64,000 nt of DNA. Origin: Cafeteria roenbergensis (taxonomy: Eukaryota; Sar; Bigyra; Bicosoecida; Cafeteriaceae). Numbering within the stretch: position 1 is the stretch's first letter; every line of letters begins with the position of its first letter. The translations under genes and the position numbers were made by a program. The notes under the pieces are model-generated. The model had not been told where the DNA came from. It did no database searches and saw only the letters and a program-made list of their open reading frames with translations. Where the stretch lies: positions 62,001-126,000 of the forward strand of contig VLTN01000035.1 in the NCBI GenBank assembly GCA_008330645.1. The letters are read 5' to 3'. Below are positions 21,839-31,277 of this stretch, piece by piece.

Positions 21839-22141
21839 GAGGCCGCGCGAGGGCGCCGACAGCCGTGCGCTGCCAGCCCCGCACGGCTCGCGGAGCTGTG
21901 ACTCTGCACCCCGGGGCTGCCGCAGCGCTCGGGGGCGCCCCCCCCTGCGCCTCGCGTTGGAGGGGCCCTGGGCTCGCGAGTGCTGGCGTGTGAGCTTCGC
22001 CACTGCTGCTGCTGTGGCGACAGTGAAGGACTAGGGCGGCCACAGCGTGGGTTTGAGTGCTCTCACCAAACACACACACACACGCACAGTCGCCCCCCTG
22101 GACGTGCGGCGCGGCTGCGGGCGGCGAAACCGGAGCGCAGC
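21839..22141. other. Convergent spacer with a short CA repeat
   Basis: Between the stops of the unknown protein and the amino-acid transporter. It contains an uninterrupted ACACAC run at about 22070-22083 and no gene. Confidence 0.6.
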
Positions 22142-24335
22142 CTAGCCGCCCAGGGTTTGAATCAGCGTGATGACCATGGCAGCCAGCCCGCAGCCCGAAA
22201 TCACTACGGTGCCGGCCCAGTCAAGCAGGCCCATGCTCTTGTGCGCGTGCCGCACCGCAGCGTGCAGCAGCGGGGGCAGCACGAACCCCATGAGGCAAGA
22301 CACGACCCCGCCCACCACGCTCACCAGCTGCCCAAAGTCCGGAACCGCAAATGCGATGCCGAAAGCCACAGACACGCAGGCCGTCCGCACGAACAGAGCG
22401 AGCATGTAGGACGCCCTGGCCGGCCGCGCGCTCAGGCGCAGGGCACGCTCGATCACCCTCACCGCTGCCAGCAGCACCACCGGCATGGTTGCCGCCAGGT
22501 CCAGCACCAGCAGCCCCTTGGCCACCAGCAACGCCGGGCCGCTCCCGACGTCGTCGACCACGTTGGAGGAGACCCCCGCGCCGAACAGCACCACTGCTGC
22601 CACGGCGAAGCTCAAGTTCAGCAGCGTGACCACCGCGAAGGCGGCGTTGACCGCCACGCGGCGGCGGCTGAGCGCGATGCCCTCGATCACCGGCAGCGCG
22701 ATGATGTGGATCGCGAAGAGAAAGGACGTCGACCCGACGAACGAGGCGGCGCCCACGGGCCGGGCGATCTCGACTGGCTCAAACGCCGGGCGAACGCCCA
22801 CGCCAGCCGGGGTGGTTGCGCCGTCGACGATGACTGCGATGATGCCGGCGGCGACTGCAACGTTTCCGAGCGCCGATGTGTAGGCCAGGATGTCAAGCCG
22901 GCCCAGCACGGTGAACAGAAGCACGACCGGGAAGAGCTGCGATGCGGCAGGGAGGCGGCGGGGCGGCGGTCGCGACACGACGGGGCGGCGGTCGCGACAC
23001 GGCGGGGCGGCGGTCGCGACACGGCGGGGCGGCGGTCGCGACACGGCGGGGCGGCGGTCGCGACACGGCGGGGCGGCGGTCGCGACACGGCGGGGCGGCG
23101 GTCGCGACACGCAGGCAAGCTCGGAACGCGAGGCGCACATGCCGACGAACCACTGCCAGGAAGCTCACCGCTGCTGCTGCGATGACAGGCGTGACGCCGG
23201 GCACTGCTGCTGCCGCCACCGATGTGACGAAATCGACGTACGTGGCCCCAACGCCCACCGCCGTGGCAACGATTCCGAAGGTCGACAGCGCCGAGACGAC
23301 GTTGAGCTTCCCGTGGGCCCGCGGCCCGATGGCCGTCCTTGCGCTCATCATGAGGAGGGCGGCTGGGGCGCGGATGCCCGGCGCGGAGGCGGCCGCGGCG
23401 CCCCGGCCGGAACGGCCTGCATCTCTGCCTGTTGGCTGGCCGTCGGAAGGGCGGGGCTTGGACCCTGCCGGGACGCCCCCAGGGGACGACAGCAGCGCTG
23501 TTCCGTCCGTGGGTGGTGGGGCGTGCGCGGCCGCGGCGCCGTCACCGTGTTGCTCGTCCTCCTCCGCGGGGCGGAGCGCGCCGTCAGCGGAGGCCAGCGT
23601 GTCGCCTGCGGAGCCACGCTGGCCCGCTAGCGACAGGTCCCGCATGCCAGAGCGCGGGGAAGGCGAGGAGGACGGGTGGGTGCCCGGCCCCAGAGGGCTG
23701 AAGGGGGGCTGCGCGTCTGGCAGCCGGCCGGAGCCGGCGCTTGGCCTGGCGCCGGGGCTGCCGCGGGGGTCATGGACGTCGACCCCGACGCCGTCCGAGG
23801 CGAGGGCGCCGCTTCGCTGGACGCTGAAGCCCCTGCTAGCAGAGGCCGGCGGCTCCGAGGCCTCCTCGCCCGCCGCGACGCTGCCGTCGGAGGCACCGGC
23901 GCCGGCAGCTGGCCCTGGCTTCCCGCCGGCGAGGGCCGCGCCCGAGGACGCTGCGGGGCCCTCCCATCCGACTGGCGGGCCTCGTGCTGCGTCCCCGCCG
24001 CACCCAGCCCAGCGAAGGGCTGGCCGGCAGTCCACAGTGCAGCCAGGCATCGCAATGGCGGCCATCTCTGGGTACGACAGTCGCTGGCCGGCGCGCTCGC
24101 GGCGCTCGCGCTCCCCCTCGGGAAGGGCGTGCCACAAGTCTTCCTCCACCCACGCAAGCTGCAAGATGGTCACGACGGTACCCCCCCAAAAGAGGAGCAT
24201 GCCGAAAATCGAAAGCAGCCATCCGAACTGGGCGACGGCCCAAGGCAGCGCAAAGGACCCCGCTCCCACTGAGCACTTCACGATGTTAAGCACCACCGCC
24301 GTCGTTGTTTGCGACGCCGCAGAGCGCGCCTCCAT
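22142..24335 (-). CDS. Amino-acid/auxin permease family transporter (AAAP, SLC38-like)
   Basis: Two exons, 24335-23169 and 22936-22142 on the minus strand, around a 232-bp phase-0 intron; about 653 residues. The N-terminus has the family signature TTAVVLNIVKCSVGAGSFAL followed by PWAVAQFGWLLSI, and later hydrophobic segments include SALSTFGIVATAVGVGATYV, SFLFAIHIIALPVIEG and the final AGTVVISGCGLAAMVITLIQ; in all about eleven membrane segments are plausible. Members carry neutral amino acids with H+ or Na+ across the plasma membrane or vacuole. Splicing joins VTPVIAAAA to LFPVVLLFTVLG, giving a continuous membrane helix. Odd: about 250 Gly/Ala/Ser/Pro-rich residues sit in frame between YPEMAAIAM and GPRAHGKLN, where relatives have a short loop; this could be a real insert or an undetected intron. 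Confidence 0.85.
22958..23111. repeat. 22-bp minisatellite, seven copies, inside an intron
   Basis: Unit gcggggcggcggtcgcgaca plus cg, repeated head to tail seven times with one base change at the end of the first copy. Each unit contains the perfect 8-bp palindrome gtcgcgac. The array fills two thirds of the transporter intron 22937-23168. Confidence 0.95.
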
Positions 24336-24660
24336 GCTCAAGGCTGCTGACGGGGCCGGATCACTGACCCTCCAGCGCTGTTGCGGCCTACGCAAGCGCC
24401 GCGCGCCGTGCTGGCTCCGCCTTTGGGATGCAAAATGTGCGCACTAGCAACGGGACGGATCACGCGGGCCCGCGGCCCGCAAAGCAGAATGGCGCGCGAG
24501 TGGGCCGGGGATGGGGCTGCGCGGCCAAGGTCAATTTGGACGCAAGGCCGCTGCAGAGCAATGGCAACCCATGCGCTCGTCACTGCCGACGCGAGCCTCC
24601 GCCCCGCACAGCGCCCTCGTCGAGACCAGGCGCCTGCAGCTGCGGCGCACCAGGCTGCCG
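24336..24660. promoter_or_regulatory. Divergent promoter region, transporter / JmjC gene
   Basis: Separates the minus-strand transporter ATG from the JmjC coding region. Two in-frame ATGs of the JmjC gene (24511 and 24571) fall inside it, so its right part may be coding. No element is recognised. Confidence 0.4.
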
Positions 24661-26562
24661 ATGAGCGATGGGGAGGGCGAACCGGCGCTTCTGACCCTGC
24701 GAGACGGCTGGGTGCCCGAGTGCAGCTCGGAATCTGCGACCCCGCAATTGGTGTATGGCCAGTGCGTCGGCAGGAGCGACCCAATCCCCGTCGTGGTGCG
24801 CGTCTGCTGGGCGGCGGGGTGGCGCAGTGTGTCCCAGTCCGATGAGCCGGACGCGGGAGTGCTCGCACGCATGCTGGGAGCGCGGGACTCCTCTAGCGAC
24901 CCGCATGTTCCAGTCGCCTCCGGCGCCTACGACGACACGTCGCGCCCCTTGGTGCGACTTTCCGAGTTCCTCGGCGCGTGCTCGCTTGCCGACACTCCGC
25001 CGTGCAGTGAAAAGCAGGCCCCGTACCTCAAGGATTGCCATATCGCGCTCCACCGGCGCGCTGCGGCCCGTGATGCGACGGCGGCCGGCCGCGCCACGGA
25101 AGCAGCGCCCTCGACCGAGCACGAGGAGCCAAGGGACGGCCTGCTCGTCCCCCCGCCCTTTGCTGACGACGCCTTGAACGGCTTCTGGCGGCTGCAGCCG
25201 CGGCTGCAGGGGGCGCATCGGTCGGGCGCAGCCACTGCCGGAGCCGGAGCCGGAGCCGGCGCCGCAGCGGGTCGCGGCGCGGCCGCTGCAGCCGGCAGCC
25301 AGAGTACTTGCGACGACAGCGACGATGACGACACTCTCTTTTTGTACGCTGGGGGGCTGGGCACCAGCACAGGGCTGCACGAGGACGTGGTCGCGTCGCA
25401 CAGTTGGAGCGCATCCGTGCGGGGCGCCAAAGCCTGGATGTTCTGGCCGCCCGGCCGCGCCGCTGCCATCGGCCTGGCAGACGCCTCCGGAGACGCCCTG
25501 GTCACCGACGCCCGCTCTGCGGGGCTCTGGGAGGCCGTCGGGGCGGCGTTTCGCGAGGGTTTGCTAGCCCGGCGCCGGCCTTGGCCGCCAGCCGCCCAGA
25601 GGGCGTCCCCGGTCGACGCGGCCTGGGAGACCGCCTCCGCCGCGCTGCCGCCCCTGCCCGATGGTCCTGCCGACCTGCTGGCAGCCGCGGCGGAGCCGCT
25701 CGAATGGCGCGAGGGGGCCGGCGGGCCAGCGCAGCCCGCTGCCCACCCGGGTCCCGGCGCCGTGGCCCTGCTTGTGCAGTGGCCAGGCGACGTGGTGTTC
25801 GTGCCGGCAGGGTGGCACCATGCCGTGTACAACCTCCCCTTCGAAGGGGCCGGCGCCCGCCGCGCGGGGCCGCCACTGTGCATCTCCGTCAACGCCAACT
25901 GGCTGAGCGGCTCGGCGCTCCCGGGACTGGCTGCTCTTGTGCTTCGGGAGGTCGCCAGTGCGAGGCGCATGATCGCGGACTGCATAAGCCCTGGGATGGG
26001 TGCGGCCGCGCCCGGGGTTGACGCCGCTGAGGTCGACGCGGCGTGGGAGTGGCAGTGCCAGCGTATGGTCAGGGCGTCCGCGCGGCTGGACGCGGCCGAT
26101 GTGTGCCAGCTGGTCTTCGCCCGCGCTGCCGCGGCCCTCGGGGCGCTGCGCGGCGAACTGGGGGCAGGCAGCGACGCCGCCGGTGGCGCGGCGGCATGGG
26201 TGGGCGCAGCCCCCTCGTCGTTTCCCCCAATGCAGCCAGCGCTCCTGCTGCCCGACCACGCAGCCCTGCTGCGCCGCATGCATCGCGATGCGGCTAGGGG
26301 GGCGTTGGAGGCGATCGCCCTGCTCGAGAAGGACCCTTTTGTGGCCTGGCTGCGGGCGCAGCCCGACGCGGCAGACTCGCAGTGCCGGCGGCAAGCGGCC
26401 TCCGTGCAAGGCGAGGGCTGTGCCTGGCGCGGCGAGTCGAAGGCGTTCCACGGGTGCAGAATGCTGGGTCTGGGCTGGTTTTGGCAGGAGCGCCTGGCCG
26501 CCGCGCTGCGAGAGGCGGCAGCTGTCTGCGTCGCGCCCGAGCAGCTCGGTTTGCAGGCGTGA
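24661..26562 (+). CDS. JmjC-domain 2-oxoglutarate oxygenase, JMJD4-like
   Basis: Single open frame, 633 residues from ATG 24661; ATGs at 24571 and 24511 are alternatives that add 30 or 50 residues. The metal-binding triad fits JMJD4-type JmjC proteins: His240 and Asp242 in GLHEDVVASHSWSASVRGAK and a distal His in VPAGWHHAVYNL (His386 or His387), followed by CISVNANWLSG. The YLKDWH motif of the family appears as YLKDCHIAL. The N-terminus with VYGQCVGRSDPIPVVVR and AGWRS also matches. JMJD4 hydroxylates a lysine of translation release factor eRF1 in animals, so a role in termination is inferred, not shown. A Gly/Ala-rich insert and an acidic run lie just before the first His. The Trp-to-Cys change in the YLKDWH motif is unusual. 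Confidence 0.82.
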   Translation: MSDGEGEPALLTLRDGWVPECSSESATPQLVYGQCVGRSDPIPVVVRVCWAAGWRSVSQSDEPDAGVLARMLGARDSSSDPHVPVASGAYDDTSRPLVRLSEFLGACSLADTPPCSEKQAPYLKDCHIALHRRAAARDATAAGRATEAAPSTEHEEPRDGLLVPPPFADDALNGFWRLQPRLQGAHRSGAATAGAGAGAGAAAGRGAAAAAGSQSTCDDSDDDDTLFLYAGGLGTSTGLHEDVVASHSWSASVRGAKAWMFWPPGRAAAIGLADASGDALVTDARSAGLWEAVGAAFREGLLARRRPWPPAAQRASPVDAAWETASAALPPLPDGPADLLAAAAEPLEWREGAGGPAQPAAHPGPGAVALLVQWPGDVVFVPAGWHHAVYNLPFEGAGARRAGPPLCISVNANWLSGSALPGLAALVLREVASARRMIADCISPGMGAAAPGVDAAEVDAAWEWQCQRMVRASARLDAADVCQLVFARAAAALGALRGELGAGSDAAGGAAAWVGAAPSSFPPMQPALLLPDHAALLRRMHRDAARGALEAIALLEKDPFVAWLRAQPDAADSQCRRQAASVQGEGCAWRGESKAFHGCRMLGLGWFWQERLAAALREAAAVCVAPEQLGLQA

Positions 26563-26900
26563 GTGCCGACCGAGCGAACCGGCTCAGCCGCCGCCGAAGC
26601 GGCCGCGTCGCGTCGCCGCTGCCAGCCACAGCCACAGCCACGCTAGCTTCGCAGCGCGCGAGAAAGGGGGCTTCAATCGCGGCGGCAGGACGCACCGCCG
26701 CGCTGCGGAGCGCGTGTGCCGAGTGCTTGCCATGGGCAACTGCGCGGCAGAGGAAGAGGAGAAACGGGTCTGCAGGGTCCGTCGCGCTCGGGTTCAGCCG
26801 CGCGCCCGCGCCACTCGCAACGCCGGCATCCAGTGCCAGGCGCTCCCGCTGCTCCGTTGGGAAGCTCCGTTGCCGGGCCAGCAGCTCCGGTCGCGGCCCC
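26563..26900. other. Intergenic spacer, JmjC gene to channel gene
   Basis: Head-to-tail spacer. Reading frames continue through it without stops, but nothing resembling a domain is encoded upstream of the ATG at 26901. Confidence 0.4.
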
Positions 26901-29900
26901 ATGGCGCAGGATGCGCCCGCCAGCCGTCGGCGGCCGCGTCGCTCCTCGCTTGCCGCCGTGCTCGACGCCACGACGACGGCGCGCCTCCGCGACAACAGGC
27001 CGGGCTTCGAGCAGGCGCGGTCGAGTCTGTTCAACTGCGTCTTCCGGGGGAAGGCCTTCGGGAGGGTCGAGAAGGGGCTCAAGGCTGCGCTGATGGGGTT
27101 GCTGGTTGCGTCCGTCGTGGTCGTGCTCATCGAGTCAGCGGCCGAGCTCCAAGCGCCGGGCTCCACCGCCGCAGTGGCCCTGCGCGCGCTCTTCGAGGTC
27201 GTGGAGTGGGCCTTCTTCGCGGCCATGCTTCTCGAGTTGCTCGTGCGGGTGGCCGTGATGGACTGGACCCCGGGCTTCTGGGAGACCAGCCTGGTCGCTG
27301 AAATTGCCCTGCGCCGGTCCACGGGCGACCGGGCGGCCGAGGGGCTGGCCGCCACGTGCTTGCGGTGCGGCCCGTGCCACGAGCTCAACCAGCGGCCCGT
27401 GGGGGTTTGCCGGACGATGCGGTTCGGGCTTTGCTGCCCGGTGTGGCACCTCTGCAGCCCGCTGTGCTGCCCCTCCGACGTAACGGTGCTGTGCTGCAGG
27501 GCGCTGACGGGCTGGATGTTCGAAAGGCTGTGCTGCTTCGACCACGAAGGGGTGCGCACGCGCTGGGGGCGCGCCGGCCGGGACATGTCCCAGCGCAGGG
27601 GCCTCTGCCACGCGGCCTCCGCTCTCAACGACGCGGAGGTGGTGGCGGTGCTGCTCGCGGGAGCGCAGCCCACTGCAGTGACCCCCTCGTCCCCCGACCG
27701 CAGCGGCAAGGCCCGCGGTGTTGGCGGTTTCGCGGCTGAGCGCAGCCCTGCTCCGCCCTCCAAGCCCTCGCCGTTTGAGTTTCTTCGCGCCGGCGGCACC
27801 GTGGTGGGCGGCAAGGCGGCCAGCAGCAGGCTGGCGCCCCTCAGGACGGCGACGTCGCCCCGCGAAGACCCGAAGCTCCACCCCCTGCCCCAGGCACACA
27901 CGGACGAGGTCACCTCTCCTAAGCCGGCCGGGGGGATGAGCCCTCGAGACGACGCCGCCCCCGCGTCGCTCAGCGCCGATCCCGCCACCATGGCGGCAGA
28001 GGCGCAGCAGTCGGAACCCCCCGTGCCCGCCTCGGCCCCGGGCAGGCGGCAGAGCGGCGCCGGCCGCTTCGCCGGCGGCCGCGCATCGGGCGCTGCCGGT
28101 CCCCGAGCCGCGTGGACGTCAACGCAGGGCCAGACCCCGGGGGAGCCTCCTGCTGCGCACATGCGGGTGCGCAGCGCGGCGCGCGGCGGCGCGACGCTGG
28201 CGGCTGAGGCCGAGCCTGCTGGAGCCGCGGAGGACGCGGCTGTTGCCGGCAGAGCCGAGGGCGAGGCGCCTCCCTCCGCCTCCTCCTCCTCCTCCTCGGC
28301 ATCGTCCTCCGCCTCGCAGCAGCCGTCAGGAGTTGGCAGCAACGTGGGGCCGCTGCCAAGCGAAGTTGGTGTCCTGAGCAGCGACGCCGACATTCTGCCC
28401 GGAGAGGACGCCTTCCCAGCTGCTGGCCGGCAGCTGGCCAGCAAAGGCGGCGGCGCCAGCGCCAGCGAGGATGCAGCGCGACCCCAAGACGACAAGACTG
28501 CTCCCGGCGCTGTCGGCAGCGGCCCCGGCGCTGTCGGCAGCGGCTCCGGCGCTGCGGCCGGCGCCGTGCCGGACGCTTCGCTGGCAGGCGTGGATCGGAG
28601 CAAGCCGGCGAGCGGGCCGCCCGCTCTCCTGGCCCGCGGCGCCGGATCAGGCGGCGCCCGGCCCCGCGAGGCCCCGCCCACCACCCCGCGCACTGTCGGG
28701 GCCGGGCAGCCAGGAGACAGCGGAGGCGGGGCCACGCCCCCGGCGAGGGGCGCGGCTCATTCCGCTTCGGCTGGAAAGGCTTCCGCGGGGAGTGGCGACG
28801 ACGGGAAGGACCCGTCGGAGGCCTGGGTCCGGGTTCGGAAGAGTATTTCGCCGCTGTTTGCGGGGCAGCCGGCGCCAGAGGACGGGACGCGCCGCCGCAG
28901 AGCGGGGAGGCACTCCGCCGGGCGGGCGGGCGCCGGAGGTGCGAGGGGGGGCGGGGGGCGTCACAGCGGCGGGGCGGGAGATATGCCGCCGCCGCTGCTG
29001 CGCCGTGTGTCGGTGGGCCGAGGCGGCAACGGCCAGGCTGGCGCGGGGGGCAGCGACGGCGGGCCGGCATGGGACGCTTACCCGCCAGCCATCCTCCCCT
29101 GGACGGCGTGCTGCCACGGGTCCATGGCTTGCTGCTGGCCGGGGCAGACCAGGGCGCGCGCGTGGGCGCGGCTGGTGGGGATGCAGGCGGCGGGGGTGCG
29201 GCGGGCGGTGGTGGCCACGGCGGGGCCGGCGGAGGTGTCTGCCGTGTGCCCGCGGCTCGGCTCGCTGATGCTCAAGGCGGCAGCGGGGGGTACGATCAAG
29301 GGCGGCTCTGCCATCGCCGCCACGGCCTCCGCCGGGCGCGGCGGGGGGACTCGGCCCGCGGGGGGCGCCGCTGGGCCGCGGCGGGAGGCCCCGGGCGGAG
29401 AGACGGGGGGGCAGCTGGCGCAGCAGCGCCGCCCCTTTGCGACCGTGGTGCCCGCGGGGGCGCAGGTGGACGCGCCGAGCGCCGGCGCAGGGCCGAGCTG
29501 CTCGCGGCGGTGCTGCAAGGCGCTCTGCTGGCTCTGCCGCTGCCGCTGCCTGTGCGTGTGCTGTCCGAGGCCCGATGCGGGGCTCGCCGGCCGGCTCGCC
29601 CTGGAGGCCGACGAGGACGCGTCCGCGGGCGGCAAGCGGTGGGCGAGCGTGCGCACGATGCTGCAAGCGGCTGAGAGCAGCGCTGCCGGGAAGATTGAGC
29701 TGGCCGTCCCCTCGGCCCTCGCCCGCGTCGTGGAGGAGCTGCGGCCGGGTCCCCAGGGCAGGGTCGCGGAGGCGCTGGCGGTGAGCGGGCAGCTTCAGAC
29801 CCTGCAGGTGACCGTGCCTTTCGGCCCCGCACTGCGGCCTGCGGGCGAGGTGTTCGTGCCATCGCCCCTGGATAAGCGCCAGCTGCGCCAGGGAGGCTGC

Positions 29901-31277
29901 ATGAGCCGACTGGTATTCCTCGCCGTCACGCCCGGCTTTGCGCTTGACGCCTTCCTGCTGACCCCGGGCATCCTGCACCTGGCGGGCGTGGCCGACATCT
30001 TCGAGCCGGGCCGGCCCACGCAGCTCGTGGTCGTGCTGCGAGTGCTGCGCCTGGTCCGCGCGTTCAAGCTGCTCCGGTACACCCCCGGGTCGCAGCAGCT
30101 GCTCACCGTGGTGCAGGGCAAGCTGGAGGCTCTGGTCACCTCGCTGCTCATCTGTTTCAGCTTCTCCCTCGTGCTCGCGAGCGGCGTTTTTGCTGCCGAG
30201 TTCGGCACGAACCCGGAGTTCTCGTCCATGCTCGGCGCGGTGTGGTTCGCCGTCGTCACTGTCACCACCGGTAAGTTCGCGCGGCGCCCTTCGCGACCGA
30301 CCGCTCCGGCGCGCAGGTGCGTGCCGCGCAAAGCCACGCCACGCCACGCCACGCCACGCCACGCCATCCAGGCTCCAGGCGAGCGCGCAGAACCCCCACG
30401 CCCCCTAACTGCCCGGATGTTCTGGCCCCCTTCCGTTTGCTGCCGCTCGCTCCTCGCAGTTGGCTTCGGCGACGTGGTCCCCGAGACGTCCTTTGGCCGC
30501 GTGTGCGGCGCGCTGCTTGCCCTCACTGGCACGGCCTTGTACGCGCTGCCTCCTGCCATCGTGGCCACTGGCTACCTCGAGCACAGGGACCTGGACAGGC
30601 GGGCGAAGATGGCTGCGTTCGAGAAGCTCTTTGACCGGAAACGCGGACTGGTGCTGCGGAGCGCGTTCCACCGGCTGCGCGCGCGAGCCAAAAACGCAAC
30701 GCGGCTGCTTGCCAAGGCGCTGCGGCGCCAGCACGCGGCCGAGGCCGAAGCAATGCGCGCCATGGCGGCCGGCGAGCCGGTGGACGGTCGCGGCAGGAAC
30801 TTGGACGCCACGGAGCTCGAGCTCATCACCGCGCAGAAGCTCTTCCAGCAGCGCAGCCCAGGGTCCCTGGGGGGGCACTCCACTGACGGGAGCGAAGCCA
30901 CGATGGCTGGGAAGCGGGGCGCGGATACCTCCCACTCTGCCCTGCCATACCCCCTCCGGCAGGACAGCACCCGGCGCGGTTTCATGGGCCAGTCGGGCCG
31001 GACCGGGTTCCACGGCAGCTCCGGGCGCGGGGGGCTGGTGGGCGAGTACGGCCGGGGCGTTCCCTCCTTCGTAAGCCACAGCACCGCAAGAACCAACTCC
31101 AGGGTCACCAGCGCTGCCAAGGCGCTGCTCATCGCCTGCAAGGGCGAGCTGTCCGCCGGCATCAGGGCGCTGGTCGACGCGGAGCGATGGGCAGTCAGCC
31201 CCGAGGCAGCCGGAGACGACACCAGCCTGCCCGACCTTGTTCGGCTGCAGACGCACAACCACGCTCTGCTGGACTGA
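26901..31277 (+). CDS. Voltage-gated K+ channel-like protein with giant S2-S3 insertion
   Basis: Exons 26901-30270 and 30460-31277, about 1395 residues. S1 (GLLVASVVVVLIESAAEL) and S2 (FEVVEWAFFAAMLLELLVRV) lie in the first 120 residues. S3 (FLAVTPGFALDAFLLTPG), an Arg-rich S4 (VVLRVLRLVRAFKLLR) and S5 (SLLICFSFSLVLASGVF) come only after residue 1000. The pore follows: splicing a 189-bp intron joins TVTT to VGFGD, giving the K+ selectivity filter TVTTVGFGD, then S6 (ALLALTGTALYALPPAIVAT). The intron is a multiple of three and has no stop, so unspliced reading would add 63 residues inside the filter. The intervening 870 residues are mostly disordered but hold three Cys clusters. The C-terminal tail is cytosolic with no recognised cyclic-nucleotide or BK domain. 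The protein should open on depolarisation in the plasma or flagellar membrane. Confidence 0.85.
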   Translation: MAQDAPASRRRPRRSSLAAVLDATTTARLRDNRPGFEQARSSLFNCVFRGKAFGRVEKGLKAALMGLLVASVVVVLIESAAELQAPGSTAAVALRALFEVVEWAFFAAMLLELLVRVAVMDWTPGFWETSLVAEIALRRSTGDRAAEGLAATCLRCGPCHELNQRPVGVCRTMRFGLCCPVWHLCSPLCCPSDVTVLCCRALTGWMFERLCCFDHEGVRTRWGRAGRDMSQRRGLCHAASALNDAEVVAVLLAGAQPTAVTPSSPDRSGKARGVGGFAAERSPAPPSKPSPFEFLRAGGTVVGGKAASSRLAPLRTATSPREDPKLHPLPQAHTDEVTSPKPAGGMSPRDDAAPASLSADPATMAAEAQQSEPPVPASAPGRRQSGAGRFAGGRASGAAGPRAAWTSTQGQTPGEPPAAHMRVRSAARGGATLAAEAEPAGAAEDAAVAGRAEGEAPPSASSSSSSASSSASQQPSGVGSNVGPLPSEVGVLSSDADILPGEDAFPAAGRQLASKGGGASASEDAARPQDDKTAPGAVGSGPGAVGSGSGAAAGAVPDASLAGVDRSKPASGPPALLARGAGSGGARPREAPPTTPRTVGAGQPGDSGGGATPPARGAAHSASAGKASAGSGDDGKDPSEAWVRVRKSISPLFAGQPAPEDGTRRRRAGRHSAGRAGAGGARGGGGRHSGGAGDMPPPLLRRVSVGRGGNGQAGAGGSDGGPAWDAYPPAILPWTACCHGSMACCWPGQTRARAWARLVGMQAAGVRRAVVATAGPAEVSAVCPRLGSLMLKAAAGGTIKGGSAIAATASAGRGGGTRPAGGAAGPRREAPGGETGGQLAQQRRPFATVVPAGAQVDAPSAGAGPSCSRRCCKALCWLCRCRCLCVCCPRPDAGLAGRLALEADEDASAGGKRWASVRTMLQAAESSAAGKIELAVPSALARVVEELRPGPQGRVAEALAVSGQLQTLQVTVPFGPALRPAGEVFVPSPLDKRQLRQGGCMSRLVFLAVTPGFALDAFLLTPGILHLAGVADIFEPGRPTQLVVVLRVLRLVRAFKLLRYTPGSQQLLTVVQGKLEALVTSLLICFSFSLVLASGVFAAEFGTNPEFSSMLGAVWFAVVTVTTGKFARRPSRPTAPARRCVPRKATPRHATPRHAIQAPGERAEPPRPLTARMFWPPSVCCRSLLAVGFGDVVPETSFGRVCGALLALTGTALYALPPAIVATGYLEHRDLDRRAKMAAFEKLFDRKRGLVLRSAFHRLRARAKNATRLLAKALRRQHAAEAEAMRAMAAGEPVDGRGRNLDATELELITAQKLFQQRSPGSLGGHSTDGSEATMAGKRGADTSHSALPYPLRQDSTRRGFMGQSGRTGFHGSSGRGGLVGEYGRGVPSFVSHSTARTNSRVTSAAKALLIACKGELSAGIRALVDAERWAVSPEAAGDDTSLPDLVRLQTHNHALLD
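30334..30366. repeat. Pentanucleotide repeat (CCACG)n in channel intron
   Basis: Six tandem ccacg units plus cca inside the 189-bp intron that splits the selectivity filter. Confidence 0.9.

Noticed and set aside
22958-23111. CRISPR-like array of 22-bp repeats
   Set aside because: Copies are directly adjacent with no spacers, in a eukaryotic intron: it is a minisatellite.
22893-23168. Proline/arginine-rich repeat protein (RPAVSRPPPRRVATAAPP)
   Set aside because: It is the minisatellite read as coding; splicing it out gives a continuous transporter helix.
26382-26900. Upstream extension of the channel frame to 26382
   Set aside because: It overlaps the end of the JmjC gene and has no recognisable sequence; the ATG at 26901 sits shortly before S1.
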